DNA of 64,000 nt, taken from IMG/VR virus record IMGVR_UViG_3300024999_000029, positions 124,001 to 188,000 of that record. The stretch is one strand, 5' to 3'. The notes beneath the pieces were generated by a model that had not been told where the DNA came from, ran no database searches, and saw only the letters and a list, made by a program, of their open reading frames with translations. This stretch comes from a virus. Positions 41,100 to 49,604 of this stretch are shown here, one piece after another. The translations under genes and the position numbers were made by a program. How positions within the stretch are numbered: the stretch's first letter is position 1; every line of letters starts with the position of its first letter.

Positions 41100-41396
41100 T
41101 TATTCTTCAGACTCAAAATATGATAAATCTTCGCCAACAAATGAGTCTAATATATTACATATATTTTTAATAAAGATGTTTGAGTATGACTTTATAAAAT
41201 CATCTAAGTTGCAAATTTCTTCATTGTCCCAATTTATACTACACTCATCTGTCGCAAGAGACATTCCGCCCATATCTTTATTCCCCAATAACTTTGTTTC
41301 TTCAACTATTTCTAAAATAACTTCATCTAAATCCCAACCTTCTTGTTGTTGTAGAAAATCTTTAACTGCCATTAGTGTTTTTTTATTTGCTCTCAT
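41100..41396 (-). CDS. Unknown acidic protein, 98 aa
   Basis: Helical and acidic (EGWDLDEVILEIVEETKLLGNK...DSFVGEDLSYFESEE). AAAGGAGAAGAATC as site. Directly follows the cytosine methyltransferase in the operon. Function unknown. Confidence 0.55.
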   Translation of the reverse strand: MRANKKTLMAVKDFLQQQEGWDLDEVILEIVEETKLLGNKDMGGMSLATDECSINWDNEEICNLDDFIKSYSNIFIKNICNILDSFVGEDLSYFESEE

Positions 41397-41432
41397 GATT
41401 CTTCTCCTTTTTGTTAAAATTTTGGATTTATC

Positions 41433-42461
41433 TTATTTTATATTTTGTTTATTTAAGTAGCTTAATATATGTACAATTACATCTACTGTCCAACCATTAC
41501 CTATACATTTATAAGCTTCAGATATTGGAATACAATTTGTATATCCTTCTGGCAGCGTTTGCAATCTCTCACATTCTAATCTTGTTAATTTTCTTATATT
41601 TTTTTTAATAAATTCATCATTATCATAATTAACAAGTATGTCACTTTCATTTTCTCCAACGTAATATAGCCCCGTTTTTGCACCTCTGCCGCCGCCATTA
41701 GCCGACAAACACACTGATTTACCACTAACCGAATAAATTCTATCTCCTTGACCTCCTGTATTAAAATGCCCTAATCTGATAGGCTTACTTCTTAATACAA
41801 AATTGTCTACTTTCTTTTGTAACCAATGCTCAAAGCCCTTAACGGTCAAACCTTGTTTTCCACTAACGGTCAAACCTTGTTTTCCACTAACGGTCAAACA
41901 ATAAGCTTTATTAGATAAAGCTAACCCGTCTTCTAAAATATCTTGCAATATTATATTTTTATCATCTGGTTGTTCTATTTTCCCAATATTAGTCCAATAA
42001 CATCTCAACCTTTGTTGTGCTGATACTAGCGAAGAATTTATTAGAACTGGTGACACGCCTAAATCATTGGTAATAACGTCCTCCCATTCCTTTTTCATTC
42101 TCACATTTTCTAACATGAATGACACATTTGGATTATTATTTTGTTGTACCCATTTTAGTATTCTACTATATTCATAATATAGTCCACTTTTACCGTCAAA
42201 TCCAGTCCTCAGACCAGCGTTACTAAATGTCTGGCAGGGACTGCCTCCAATAAGTATATCTATCTTAGGTAAATTTGATAGTATCGTATTATCAATTAAA
42301 GTAATATCTCCTAATTGAATGATATCTGGATAATTATTTATAGCTACTTTTATTGGATTTTGTTCAATTTCACTGGAGTAATATTTATCAACTTTTATTC
42401 CCATTCTATCGAATGCTACTCTTCCACACTCAATTCCCCCAAACAGACTTAATACATTCAT
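41433..42461 (-). CDS. C5 cytosine-specific DNA methyltransferase
   Basis: Motif I LSLFGGIECGRVAF, motif IV GGSPCQTFS with catalytic Cys76, motif VI MLENVRMK, motif VIII SAQQRLRCYW, motifs IX/X RKLTRLECERLQTLPEGYT and CIGNGWTVDVI. It transfers a methyl group to C5 of cytosine; the target is unknown. The target-recognition region (about 191-207) holds a 24-bp tandem repeat (GLTVSGKQ twice and a partial third). No cognate restriction enzyme is present, so it is an orphan methylase protecting phage DNA. Confidence 0.92.
   Translation of the reverse strand: MNVLSLFGGIECGRVAFDRMGIKVDKYYSSEIEQNPIKVAINNYPDIIQLGDITLIDNTILSNLPKIDILIGGSPCQTFSNAGLRTGFDGKSGLYYEYSRILKWVQQNNNPNVSFMLENVRMKKEWEDVITNDLGVSPVLINSSLVSAQQRLRCYWTNIGKIEQPDDKNIILQDILEDGLALSNKAYCLTVSGKQGLTVSGKQGLTVKGFEHWLQKKVDNFVLRSKPIRLGHFNTGGQGDRIYSVSGKSVCLSANGGGRGAKTGLYYVGENESDILVNYDNDEFIKKNIRKLTRLECERLQTLPEGYTNCIPISEAYKCIGNGWTVDVIVHILSYLNKQNIK
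41841..41900 (-). repeat. 24-bp tandem repeat in the methyltransferase gene
   Basis: Two identical 24-bp units (41841-41864 and 41865-41888) and a 12-bp partial third. The unit is a multiple of three, so copy-number change adds or removes eight residues in the recognition region without breaking the frame. Confidence 0.85.
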
Positions 42462-42505
42462 TGATGTACCTCTCTTTTATATTTTATTTCATTAAAATTT
42501 CAGTT

Positions 42506-42664
42506 TTATTCTATATATTTTAGTTTCTCAAATGTGTCTAAATCAGGGTTTGCGGTCAACAATATCTCCCATAATGCCGATACGTAGTCTGAATTATCAT
42601 CAAAATATAGGACATTATTTGCAATTCTATAAACTTCATCTAACTTTTCTTTGATATCTAGCAT
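42506..42664 (-). CDS. Small acidic protein, 52 aa, unknown
   Basis: ATG 42664 follows TATGGAGGTAAAT. Helical (LDIKEKLDEVYRIANNVLYFDDN). Function unknown. Confidence 0.6.
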   Translation of the reverse strand: MLDIKEKLDEVYRIANNVLYFDDNSDYVSALWEILLTANPDLDTFEKLKYIE

Positions 42665-42678
42665 ATTTACCTCCATAA

Positions 42679-42789
42679 TTATTCTCTACAGGCTCTAACA
42701 ATCATTGCAATGGCTGCACCTAAGCCTAACAGTGGGATCCATCCAAAGAACATAAATAGTTGTAAAGTAGTGGCTGTATTATTGTCCAT
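42679..42789 (-). CDS. Small membrane peptide, 36 aa
   Basis: ATG 42789 follows AAAGGAGTAAACA. One membrane segment (LQLFMFFGWIPLLGLGAAIAMIV) with a short basic end. Function unknown. Confidence 0.6.
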   Translation of the reverse strand: MDNNTATTLQLFMFFGWIPLLGLGAAIAMIVRACRE

Positions 42790-42814
42790 TGTTTACTCCT
42801 TTCAATGAAAATCA

Positions 42815-43453
42815 TCATTTATTTATATCTTCTTCACATTTCAGACATATGTGTTCACACAATTGAGGCGGTATAACACCTCTATCTTTTGCATTTTTTA
42901 ATCCTTGCGTGCCAGTTCTTGATCCTCTTGGCGCAGCTTCATGGCAAGGATCTCCATTCTTGCACATTGGTTTGAAATTTGGTTCGTTAACATTAGTCCA
43001 TATATCTGTTGGCTTCATTCTTGTGTCGCCATACTGACAATATGTAACTGTATATCTTAGTAACTCTTGCATAAACGGCATCTTTCTTAACATGCCCCTC
43101 GGATTCTCAATAAAATAATATTTAGGATTTAATTCTCTAATTAGGTTTATAGTATGTATTACTATTCTTTTCGCAAGTTCTGCTTCTTCGTTTTTAGAAA
43201 TTACATTATTACCATCTTTAATCCAATTTCTGCCTATTGAAGCTACACTAAATTTTGTACAAGGTGGGCTTGCCCAAATAACATCTGGTCTACCAAATTT
43301 CTCAATTATCATTTCAGCAGTCAAATCCATTACATTAATACACAAATCTGGATTCATTGATTCTTCTAAATCAACTGTATATGCATCGTGACCTCTAGCA
43401 TTAAAAACTTTAGTAATACTTTTTGTCCCACAAAATAACTCTAATAATTTCAT
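42815..43453 (-). CDS. C5 cytosine DNA methyltransferase-like protein, short phage type
   Basis: Motif I LLELFCGTKSITKVF, motif IV ASPPCTKFS (Cys65), motif VI YYFIENPRGMLRK. The C-terminal half is short, with two CxxC-like pairs (MCKNGDPC, CEHICLKC) and no large recognition domain, as in many phage orphan methylases. It probably modifies cytosines in phage DNA or acts with another protein for specificity. Second C5 enzyme in this operon. Confidence 0.85.
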   Translation of the reverse strand: MKLLELFCGTKSITKVFNARGHDAYTVDLEESMNPDLCINVMDLTAEMIIEKFGRPDVIWASPPCTKFSVASIGRNWIKDGNNVISKNEEAELAKRIVIHTINLIRELNPKYYFIENPRGMLRKMPFMQELLRYTVTYCQYGDTRMKPTDIWTNVNEPNFKPMCKNGDPCHEAAPRGSRTGTQGLKNAKDRGVIPPQLCEHICLKCEEDINK

Positions 43454-43522
43454 TTATTCCTCACTCTTTTATATTTTAGTTTATTACAATAAAACTTTAC
43501 TTTTAATTAAATTCTTAGCTAC

Positions 43523-43687
43523 TTATCCTAAGGCTTTCTCTACTTCTTCCATATATTTTTCAGTATTTTCGTTTATTTTTTCTCTCAACAAACTATTGAT
43601 TGATTGAGAGAAAGTTTCATTTCTACACATTGCCCGAAATAATATGTAATCATTTATTTCTTTTTCAATCTTAATTATTTTTAACAT
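43523..43687 (-). CDS. Small ribbon-helix-helix-like protein, 54 aa
   Basis: The start overlaps the stop of the upstream gene (TAATG). Sequence MLKIIKIEKEINDYILFRAMCRNETFSQSINSLLREKI has the strand-helix-helix plan of Arc/CopG-type DNA-binding proteins, so it may be a small repressor. Inference from pattern only. Confidence 0.5.
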   Translation of the reverse strand: MLKIIKIEKEINDYILFRAMCRNETFSQSINSLLREKINENTEKYMEEVEKALG

Positions 43688-43872
43688 TACATCCTGCTTT
43701 CTATAGTCTTTATTTTATTAGAATTTCCAAAAGTACTTACAGGCTTAATTTCTTCCACGCCACAATCAATAGCCATTTTTTCAAATTCTTCAATAGTTAA
43801 ATTATTAAAGAATTCGTCAATCATTTTTATTCTTTCATTATGATCATGTAACTTATCCAATTCTTTAGTCAT
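43687..43872 (-). CDS. Small helical protein, 61 aa
   Basis: ATG 43872 (MTKELDKLHDHNERI) is preferred over an upstream TTG that overlaps the ribosome binding site GGGAAAGGG. Coupled to the next gene through TAATG. Function unknown. Confidence 0.55.
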   Translation of the reverse strand: MTKELDKLHDHNERIKMIDEFFNNLTIEEFEKMAIDCGVEEIKPVSTFGNSNKIKTIESRM

Positions 43873-43900
43873 ATTTCCCTTTCCCAATAAAAGTTAGCTT

Positions 43901-44548
43901 TTATATTGTTTGTAGACTTCTATGATAATCTATCCATTCTTGACTTTCTAAATTTTCTGCTACGACAATATCAAAATATTCTTTCCTCATATCTTGCAAT
44001 GTAAACTTTTCAATCTTTCTCTTTTTAAAGTTCTTATTAACTTTCTGAATTATAGTTGCATTGTTCATCGGATAAAGCTTAGTCAATCTTTCTTTTTCCG
44101 CTATAGCTTCTTTTTCTAGCCTAATTAATTCAGCTTCAGCCCTCTTTTTCAATTCTTCCTCTTCATCAATAACATTTTCCAAATCAATCTCTAAAGTAAT
44201 CCATTTATTTTCGGCATGAGCGGGAATAATCTCTTCAGGTATCAAAATTTCTTTAATTTCATAAAATTCATAAGGATCTTTGTCATAATTATAATCTGTA
44301 AAATATGAACCACTTCTTGATACACCACGAGATACCCCAAAATTAAACGACTGTATTTCTTTATATTTTTCATCTATTTCTATTAATTGACCTTCTTCGT
44401 TTTTATACTGATACTTACCTTGATCGTCCCATGAATCATCTCCAACTTCTTTGAACATATAAGTCTTGCCATCATGCTCATACATAAAATCATCTAGATC
44501 TAATTTGCCTAATTCTTTAACTATTTTTGAAAACAATTTAATATCCAT
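43901..44548 (-). CDS. Unknown protein with long helix, 215 aa
   Basis: An N-terminal mixed domain (about 1-120, with SRGVSRSGSYFTDYNYDKDPYEFYEI) is followed by a charged helix (EEELKKRAEAELIRLEKEAIAEKERLTK). No family recognised. AAAGGAGAAATAAG as site. Confidence 0.6.
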   Translation of the reverse strand: MDIKLFSKIVKELGKLDLDDFMYEHDGKTYMFKEVGDDSWDDQGKYQYKNEEGQLIEIDEKYKEIQSFNFGVSRGVSRSGSYFTDYNYDKDPYEFYEIKEILIPEEIIPAHAENKWITLEIDLENVIDEEEELKKRAEAELIRLEKEAIAEKERLTKLYPMNNATIIQKVNKNFKKRKIEKFTLQDMRKEYFDIVVAENLESQEWIDYHRSLQTI

Positions 44549-44566
44549 CTTATTTCTCCTTTAATT

Positions 44567-44821
44567 TTAATTATCGTATTTACATATGAATCCAGAAATG
44601 TTTTGTGGGAAATTACCTTCATATTCAGTCTTTAAAACGTCTTCATAATTCAAAGATATCTCTTTCATATCCTCTAATTTGAAATTATACATTTTTGACA
44701 GTTTAATGAAGTGTTGAATTCTACTATAACCTTGGTTTAAAGTATGACCTTCTTGAACCAATTCTCCGTTAACATACAATCCTTCCCAATCGTCTGATTT
44801 TAATAATATTGCTTTATTCAT
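44567..44821 (-). CDS. Unknown protein, 84 aa
   Basis: ATG 44821 (MNKAILLKSDDWEGLYVNGELVQEGHTL) overlaps the end of the upstream 71-aa gene and uses GAGGAGGGTGAAA. The pattern LYVNGELVxEGHTL...DVLKTEYEG is seen in several small phage proteins of unknown role. Confidence 0.6.
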   Translation of the reverse strand: MNKAILLKSDDWEGLYVNGELVQEGHTLNQGYSRIQHFIKLSKMYNFKLEDMKEISLNYEDVLKTEYEGNFPQNISGFICKYDN

Positions 44822-45029
44822 TTTCACCCTCCTCATCTTTATAATAACTTTCTATATCTGGTATCCCAGTACATTTAGTACAATTACAAGAAGGCTTATA
44901 AATTTCATCTATTCGTTTAGCATACCATTTATAATTCATTTCATCTGCCGTTTTACTAGCTCCATATGGGTCTTCCATTGCGTAAGCAAAATCCTTTAAC
45001 ACTTCAATAACCCTATCTTTATCAGCCAT
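44814..45029 (-). CDS. Small protein with CxCxxC, 71 aa
   Basis: Helical start, then SCNCTKCTGIPDIES, a compact cysteine cluster, and an acidic end. Overlaps both neighbours, so it is translationally coupled. Function unknown. Confidence 0.55.
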   Translation of the reverse strand: MADKDRVIEVLKDFAYAMEDPYGASKTADEMNYKWYAKRIDEIYKPSCNCTKCTGIPDIESYYKDEEGENE

Positions 45030-45528
45030 ATAATCCCCCTTTTAATATTTCTAATGCTTTATTTTTTACATCTTCTGTCAGTCCAGTTTTCCAACGAGTT
45101 TTAGCTAATTTTGTACCCACAAATTCGCCCATATCATAAGAATCATCATCTAACACTAAAAAGTTATCTATACCCAACTCTTTATTATCTTCTAACCACT
45201 TTTTAATTTGATTGCACCTTAAATCATGTATATTTGTAGTAACTCCTATAACCCTTTCATCTAACCCATATTCTTTTAAATTGCTTATGAGTTTCAACCA
45301 ATGTCTGCTATCTGGATATCCCAATCTCCACGTAGATGAAACAACTATCTTGGCATCTGATTTCTCTACAATTTCTTTAAGATTATTCATATATTCTTCA
45401 GGGAAAATTGCAGTAAAGTCTTCATGTGGTACACCTTCACCGTTTTCTTTTACAAAAGCTTCATAATGTCTAACTATTGATTCTTCACTATTTAAAACTC
45501 CATCTACATCTAAAAATATAATCTTCAT
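45022..45528 (-). CDS. HAD-superfamily phosphatase-like protein, 168 aa
   Basis: Motif I IFLDVDGVLNS, motif II KIVVSSTWRLG, motif IV NFLVLDDDSYDMGE. The SSTWR motif is typical of the HAD group found with nucleic-acid end-repair proteins. Substrate not predictable. Overlaps the 71-aa gene by 8 bases. Confidence 0.7.
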   Translation of the reverse strand: MKIIFLDVDGVLNSEESIVRHYEAFVKENGEGVPHEDFTAIFPEEYMNNLKEIVEKSDAKIVVSSTWRLGYPDSRHWLKLISNLKEYGLDERVIGVTTNIHDLRCNQIKKWLEDNKELGIDNFLVLDDDSYDMGEFVGTKLAKTRWKTGLTEDVKNKALEILKGGLYG

Positions 45529-45540
45529 ATAATCCCCCCT

Positions 45541-45879
45541 TCAATAATCAAATTTAGAAAACTCTATAAAATTTACTGCCTTATCATCAATATAAATATC
45601 AGCACATACCTTTCGTGAAGCAAATCCTTTGAAATTTGGTATAGGATATTCATTAACAAAATCAACAGGAATTTTATTTTTCTTACACCATTCAACTGCT
45701 TCGGTAAGATATTTTCTTTCTTCTAAATCTTCTCTACATGTCCATAGTATAATATTTGCTCCTTTGTTTTTAACTTTTCTAACATAATCAATTACTTTTT
45801 GATGTTCTTCCTCTATTTCCCCAATTTCGGGAAATCTATGATCACATAAAGTACCATCAAAGTCCACAGCAATTACCAT
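45541..45879 (-). CDS. HAD-superfamily hydrolase, 112 aa
   Basis: Motif I IAVDFDGTLCDH, motif II NIILWTCRE, motif IV DIYIDDKAVNF. The short cap-less form resembles small HAD proteins of phages and Bacteroides (BT0820-like). Possibly acts on a nucleotide or polynucleotide 3' phosphate. Adjacent to another HAD gene. Confidence 0.75.
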   Translation of the reverse strand: MVIAVDFDGTLCDHRFPEIGEIEEEHQKVIDYVRKVKNKGANIILWTCREDLEERKYLTEAVEWCKKNKIPVDFVNEYPIPNFKGFASRKVCADIYIDDKAVNFIEFSKFDY

Positions 45880-45912
45880 TTTAATAACCTCACTTTCAAT
45901 AAAACCTGATTT

Positions 45913-46260
45913 TTATTCTTCTTTATTTTGTAAATCAACCAATGCCTCATCTGCGTCTGATTTATTAGTAGATATAATTACTTCTTTTTCATATAGAAAA
46001 TAATCACTTTCAAAACTATCAGATTCTGTCTCTAAATATTGATTATTAGAAAAAATATACATTAATCCATCCTCGTCATAAGTTATACCTTTTAGATAAA
46101 CCTCGTTTAATTGCCATCTATCTTCCCAAATAGGCTTGGTCTGATATTCTTCGTAATTTAATTCTTTCATTATATAAAGCTTTTCTTCTCCCACAGAAAC
46201 TAATTTTTTCGTCAAAATCCATAAGTGTTGTCCAATTTCATAAGGTATATCAATTTTCAT
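45913..46260 (-). CDS. Unknown protein, 115 aa
   Basis: Beta-rich (DIPYEIGQHLWILTKKL...WQLNEVYLKGITYDEDGLMYIFS), in the style of small phage proteins with SH3-like folds. AGGGAGGAATTAGA as site. Function unknown. Confidence 0.6.
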   Translation of the reverse strand: MKIDIPYEIGQHLWILTKKLVSVGEEKLYIMKELNYEEYQTKPIWEDRWQLNEVYLKGITYDEDGLMYIFSNNQYLETESDSFESDYFLYEKEVIISTNKSDADEALVDLQNKEE

Positions 46261-46301
46261 TCTAATTCCTCCCTTTCTATAAAACTAGCACTTTATTGAG
46301 T

Positions 46302-46382
46302 TTATTCCTCTACGGGCAATAGCATTTCAGCCACCGCTTTTTCAAAAATTATGTCTGACCATTGTTCATAAGTGTTTTTCAT
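46302..46382 (-). CDS. Very small protein, 26 aa
   Basis: ATG 46382 follows AAATATAAAATAGGATAAAATCA. Amphipathic (MKNTYEQWSDIIFEKAV). Supported only by site and position. Confidence 0.4.
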   Translation of the reverse strand: MKNTYEQWSDIIFEKAVAEMLLPVEE

Positions 46383-46408
46383 TGATTTTATCCTATTTTA
46401 TATTTTAT

Positions 46409-46870
46409 TTAACTAAACTCTCTAGGAAATTGATATTCAATTGGACAATTTACCAATAAATCTAAAAATTCACATGCAGTAAACTCATCGCCATATTCAT
46501 TTATAACAACTTTTTCTTTACAGTTTTCTGTTAGTTTTAAAAGTTCACTTTTATGTTTCATTAATGTCCAAGTAAAAGAGCTACAACTACTTACTCCAGT
46601 TCTATTCAACCCTTGTTTATTAAATCCTAACTCAAGACCCATACTGCTACTTTCCAAAGATTCTTCTATCCTCTCTTTTCCACATGATGGACATTTTGAA
46701 TACCAATTAGATTCAGAATAGTGAATACTTCTTTCGCCATCCTTACATAAAGTTGTTCCACAATCCCAACAATATAACCCTGCTGCTGATCTTTTTCCTA
46801 TATGAACTTGAATATCGCCATTGTATTCATCATCTTTATATTTATCTTTCCAATAATAATTTGTTCCCAT
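46409..46870 (-). CDS. Zinc-ribbon phage protein, 153 aa
   Basis: Starts MGTNYYWKD, a start shared by a group of phage proteins of unknown role. Two CxxC pairs (YCWDCGTTLC and SKCPSCGKE) should form a zinc ribbon. Its start overlaps the preceding gene's stop by one base. Confidence 0.65.
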   Translation of the reverse strand: MGTNYYWKDKYKDDEYNGDIQVHIGKRSAAGLYCWDCGTTLCKDGERSIHYSESNWYSKCPSCGKERIEESLESSSMGLELGFNKQGLNRTGVSSCSSFTWTLMKHKSELLKLTENCKEKVVINEYGDEFTACEFLDLLVNCPIEYQFPREFS

Positions 46871-47118
46871 TAACTACATACCTCCGCAACTAATTCATCT
46901 AAACTTTTATATTCTTTTTCAACGCCACATCCTAAGTATTCTTGTTTTTTCATATTATCATTTTCCTCGTATGTTACAAACTTATGAAAAATTGCAATCC
47001 CATCAACAAATATAATAATAATATTTATCAAATCTCCTACACTATTACAATCCGAATAAGCAAAATATTCTGTCCCTGCTGAATGTAATATTGATATAAA
47101 TTTCTCTAAATCAGTCAT
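46870..47118 (-). CDS. Unknown protein, 82 aa
   Basis: Mixed alpha/beta (EYFAYSDCNSVGDLINIIIIFVDGIAIFHKF). AAAGGAGAGGATATAAAC as site. Function unknown. Confidence 0.55.
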   Translation of the reverse strand: MTDLEKFISILHSAGTEYFAYSDCNSVGDLINIIIIFVDGIAIFHKFVTYEENDNMKKQEYLGCGVEKEYKSLDELVAEVCS

Positions 47119-47215
47119 GTTTATATCCTCTCCTTTTAATATTTGATTTGATTTTAATGCAATTCTAAAATGTCATTTTATATTTTACTTTATTGTAATG
47201 AAATCAAGTTTTTGT

Positions 47216-47551
47216 TTACTTCCAAAATTCTTTTTTATACTTTCCAAACATATTTTTCTTTGCCATTATTGGTTTATCATTCTTATACAATGGTATAAAG
47301 TCTTTACAATTAACATCATATATAGCTTTGTCCGTTCCATTATTAAGTGTTATAAAAACAACATCATCAGTAATTAAACTTATATATGAGTAATTAAATA
47401 TTCCCTTCTCTCTGTATACACAAAGTTGACCTTCTATAAATTCTAATCCTTCATCTTCTTTTAGTTCATTTTCATCAAAACTAACTCGATGAATTGTTCC
47501 GTCATTCATAGTCATTGTAACCCCATAATTAACTGTATCTTTTTCTCCCAT
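47216..47551 (-). CDS. Unknown protein, 111 aa
   Basis: Beta-rich N-terminal two thirds (NYGVTMTMNDGTIHRVSF...LCVYREKGIFNYSYISLITDD) and a Lys-rich end. Follows the Cys-rich gene with a one-base gap. Function unknown. Confidence 0.55.
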   Translation of the reverse strand: MGEKDTVNYGVTMTMNDGTIHRVSFDENELKEDEGLEFIEGQLCVYREKGIFNYSYISLITDDVVFITLNNGTDKAIYDVNCKDFIPLYKNDKPIMAKKNMFGKYKKEFWK

Positions 47552-47552
47552 A

Positions 47553-47840
47553 TTAATCTCCCTCTATAAAATCTGTACTAACTCCGCATTCTTTACATCT
47601 ATCCCATAACAAACTATCTTCATTACTATCTGTGTAGCCTAAATATTCACAACGGCATACTTTAACCCTACATGAAGTAGATGGCGTAGTCCAGCATTTA
47701 TCCTTATCTTTACAATCATTATTAGGGCAATTTATATTATATCTATTAAGCTCAATAACCTTAATAAACTTCCACCACTTGCAGTCATAACAATATATTG
47801 TATTTTTAGGTATCCACTTTTTCATTGCTCTTTTCTTCAT
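47553..47840 (-). CDS. Cysteine-rich protein, 95 aa
   Basis: Twelve Cys (YCYDCKWWKF; NCPNNDCKDKDKCWTTPSTSCRVKVCRCEY; RCKECG) suggest two or three zinc sites or an iron-sulfur cluster. No family recognised. GAGGTTATT as site. Confidence 0.6.
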   Translation of the reverse strand: MKKRAMKKWIPKNTIYCYDCKWWKFIKVIELNRYNINCPNNDCKDKDKCWTTPSTSCRVKVCRCEYLGYTDSNEDSLLWDRCKECGVSTDFIEGD

Positions 47841-47865
47841 AATAACCTCATAAAACGAAAATTTT

Positions 47866-47890
47866 ATTTTATTTTATTTTATTTTATTTT
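47866..47890. repeat. TTTTA microsatellite
   Basis: About five copies of TTTTA between two genes, ending at the stop of the 62-aa membrane gene. Prone to slippage. Confidence 0.7.
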
Positions 47891-48067
47891 TTCATTATGA
47901 AAATAAAATTGCAATAGCCAAATTCCTAAAATTAATAATTCCATTTGAATAAGAGTATCCTTAGAAAACATGGGGTCTTTTAAACTTATATTGCTTGAAA
48001 ATATCATAAATCCAGTAAAACAAAATGTTGAAATAAACAATGCTAAAAATTTTAAAATAATTTTCAT
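47879..48067 (-). CDS. Two-pass membrane protein, 62 aa
   Basis: Hydrophobic segments about 3-26 (ILKFLALFISTFCFTGFMIF) and 40-56 (IQMELLILGIWLLQFYF). AAAAATATAAAAGGAGTTAAT precedes the start. Function unknown. Confidence 0.6.
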   Translation of the reverse strand: MKIILKFLALFISTFCFTGFMIFSSNISLKDPMFSKDTLIQMELLILGIWLLQFYFHNEKIK

Positions 48068-48106
48068 ATTAACTCCTTTTATATTTTTATTAAAACAAGA
48101 ATTTAA

Positions 48107-48448
48107 TCATTTTTCTATAAACCATTTTCCATCGTCTACATCATTTAAACTAATTAAATTTGAATTTCCATTATTTTTTTGGTATATCCAAACTTTATTT
48201 CTAGGACTAATAAATTTTATTATTTTACCATCATTCCAAGCTTTATAAGCTTCTATAAAATCAACTGGATCTCGAATTATTTCCCATTCTGTATTAAAAT
48301 TACAGTTAATATAATAAGAAGATTCACTTTTGAGCCATCCATTGTCAGCACATACTGTATTACAATGCCCACTTTCCGACTTGCATTCAAATCTCAATTT
48401 TGGATTTTCAGTTAAATTCTTAATCATTTCCCAAGTTTTCATATTCAT
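48107..48448 (-). CDS. Unknown phage protein, 113 aa
   Basis: Begins MNMKTWEMIKNLTENPKLRFEC and contains WLKSESSYYINCNF and a Trp-rich end (NKVWIYQKNNGNSN). This start (TWExIKxLTENPKLxFE) is common in Firmicute prophage proteins of unknown role. Confidence 0.6.
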   Translation of the reverse strand: MNMKTWEMIKNLTENPKLRFECKSESGHCNTVCADNGWLKSESSYYINCNFNTEWEIIRDPVDFIEAYKAWNDGKIIKFISPRNKVWIYQKNNGNSNLISLNDVDDGKWFIEK

Positions 48449-48488
48449 ACCTCATTTATATTTTACTTAATGAAATTAAACTTTTAAC

Positions 48489-48716
48489 TTAATCTAATAA
48501 ACTTAATCCAATTCCTAACGGAAATATTGCACATATCCAACCTATCAATGAAGCAAATATTATTTTAACTACTCCAAATGCTATAGACATTGCTTCAAGT
48601 GGTGACAATGCATTGATTATCTGTACAATTCCACCTATAAACATTACCCATAAACCAAAATAAACTCCTAAAGCTATTCCTGTAAGTATTAACGCCATTC
48701 CTAAAATCTTTTTCAT
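48489..48716 (-). CDS. Membrane protein, 75 aa
   Basis: ATG 48716 (MKKILGMALILTG) is eight bases from AAAGGAG; the upstream ATG is only one base from it. Two or three Gly-rich hydrophobic segments (ALILTGIALGVYFGLWVMFIGGIVQII; VVKIIFASLIGWICAIFPLGIGLSLL). Possible envelope or exclusion function; not established. Confidence 0.6.
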   Translation of the reverse strand: MKKILGMALILTGIALGVYFGLWVMFIGGIVQIINALSPLEAMSIAFGVVKIIFASLIGWICAIFPLGIGLSLLD

Positions 48717-48756
48717 AATCATTCTCCTTTATATTTTATTTAATGAAATTGAAGTT

Positions 48757-49038
48757 TTAAATTAATAATTTAATCTCTTCCCAAAGTGCATCGGCTAATT
48801 CTTCCCTATAGGTATGGTCTGTGTCCCACATATATTCTTCAGAATAATAATCACACAATCTCTCAAATATTATGTTTGGCTTATAACTTATTAATATTTC
48901 AATCATTTTGCCTATAGTAAACTTTTTATGATGTACGTGAGTATAATCTTTTGGCTTTCCTATGTCTTCTCCTAATAATTTACATACTTGCTCTTCAGCA
49001 ATTTTCGCACATTGTTTTGGAGTTATATGCTGTTTCAT
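48757..49038 (-). CDS. Unknown protein, 93 aa
   Basis: Helical, His/Tyr-rich (KDYTHVHHKKFTIGKMIEIL; LCDYYSEEYMWDTDHTYREELADALWEEIK). AGAGGTGAAAT as site. Function unknown. Confidence 0.6.
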   Translation of the reverse strand: MKQHITPKQCAKIAEEQVCKLLGEDIGKPKDYTHVHHKKFTIGKMIEILISYKPNIIFERLCDYYSEEYMWDTDHTYREELADALWEEIKLLI

Positions 49039-49065
49039 ATTTCACCTCTCTATAAAATCTGTGTT

Positions 49066-49242
49066 TCATTGTAATTCTGCGTTTTTATCATAAATTAGCT
49101 CTAAGTGGCTCATATCAGGCTTTTCATCATAGATTATTGCATCTATGATATATCCTATTTCGGAACCGTTGACATCACTGAAGTCCACGATGACTTCCAT
49201 CCATTTTCCATTATCCATTTTTTTAAAGTAGTGTTGTAGCAT
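49066..49242 (-). CDS. Small protein, 58 aa, unknown
   Basis: ATG 49242 follows AAAGAGAGGCGTT. Beta-hairpin-like start (MDNGKWMEVIVDFSDVNGSEIGYI) then acidic. Function unknown. Confidence 0.6.
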   Translation of the reverse strand: MLQHYFKKMDNGKWMEVIVDFSDVNGSEIGYIIDAIIYDEKPDMSHLELIYDKNAELQ

Positions 49243-49281
49243 AACGCCTCTCTTTCATTTCAATAAAACCGCAATTTTAAT

Positions 49282-49575
49282 TTAATCTCTTGTGGTTTCA
49301 AAAGCCATTACATATCCTTCCAAACTAACAAAATCAATAAGTCCATAATTATCGCAATTGGTGCATTCCCAAGGCATAATGCCTCCAAAACTACAAGTAG
49401 GATTCATAAAAAAGTTATCTCTATATTTTTGTAATTCAGGAACTTTTCTAGCATCATCTCCTAGTCCATTAGGATACCATTGACCGTAAAATTGAACTGC
49501 TCCTTTGTGCCTACATTTTATACATCTAACATTTTTATTAATTTCATATAATCTAATTTTAGAGTAATTTTTCAT
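49282..49575 (-). CDS. Zinc-binding protein, 97 aa
   Basis: CIKCRHKGAVQF at the N-terminus and WECTNCDNYGLIDF near the C-terminus form a split zinc ribbon. AAAGGAGTTACT as site. Function unknown. Confidence 0.6.
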   Translation of the reverse strand: MKNYSKIRLYEINKNVRCIKCRHKGAVQFYGQWYPNGLGDDARKVPELQKYRDNFFMNPTCSFGGIMPWECTNCDNYGLIDFVSLEGYVMAFETTRD

Positions 49576-49604
49576 AGTAACTCCTTTTAAATAAATTTTG
49601 TAAT

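Noticed and set aside
41838-41900. Repeat as a replication iteron
   Set aside because: The 24-bp units are in frame inside a methyltransferase and encode a coherent peptide; position and number do not fit iterons.
45212-45466. + strand frames opposite early genes (also 35160, 36931, 58591)
   Set aside because: Each lies fully antisense to a well-supported - strand gene and has no translation signals.
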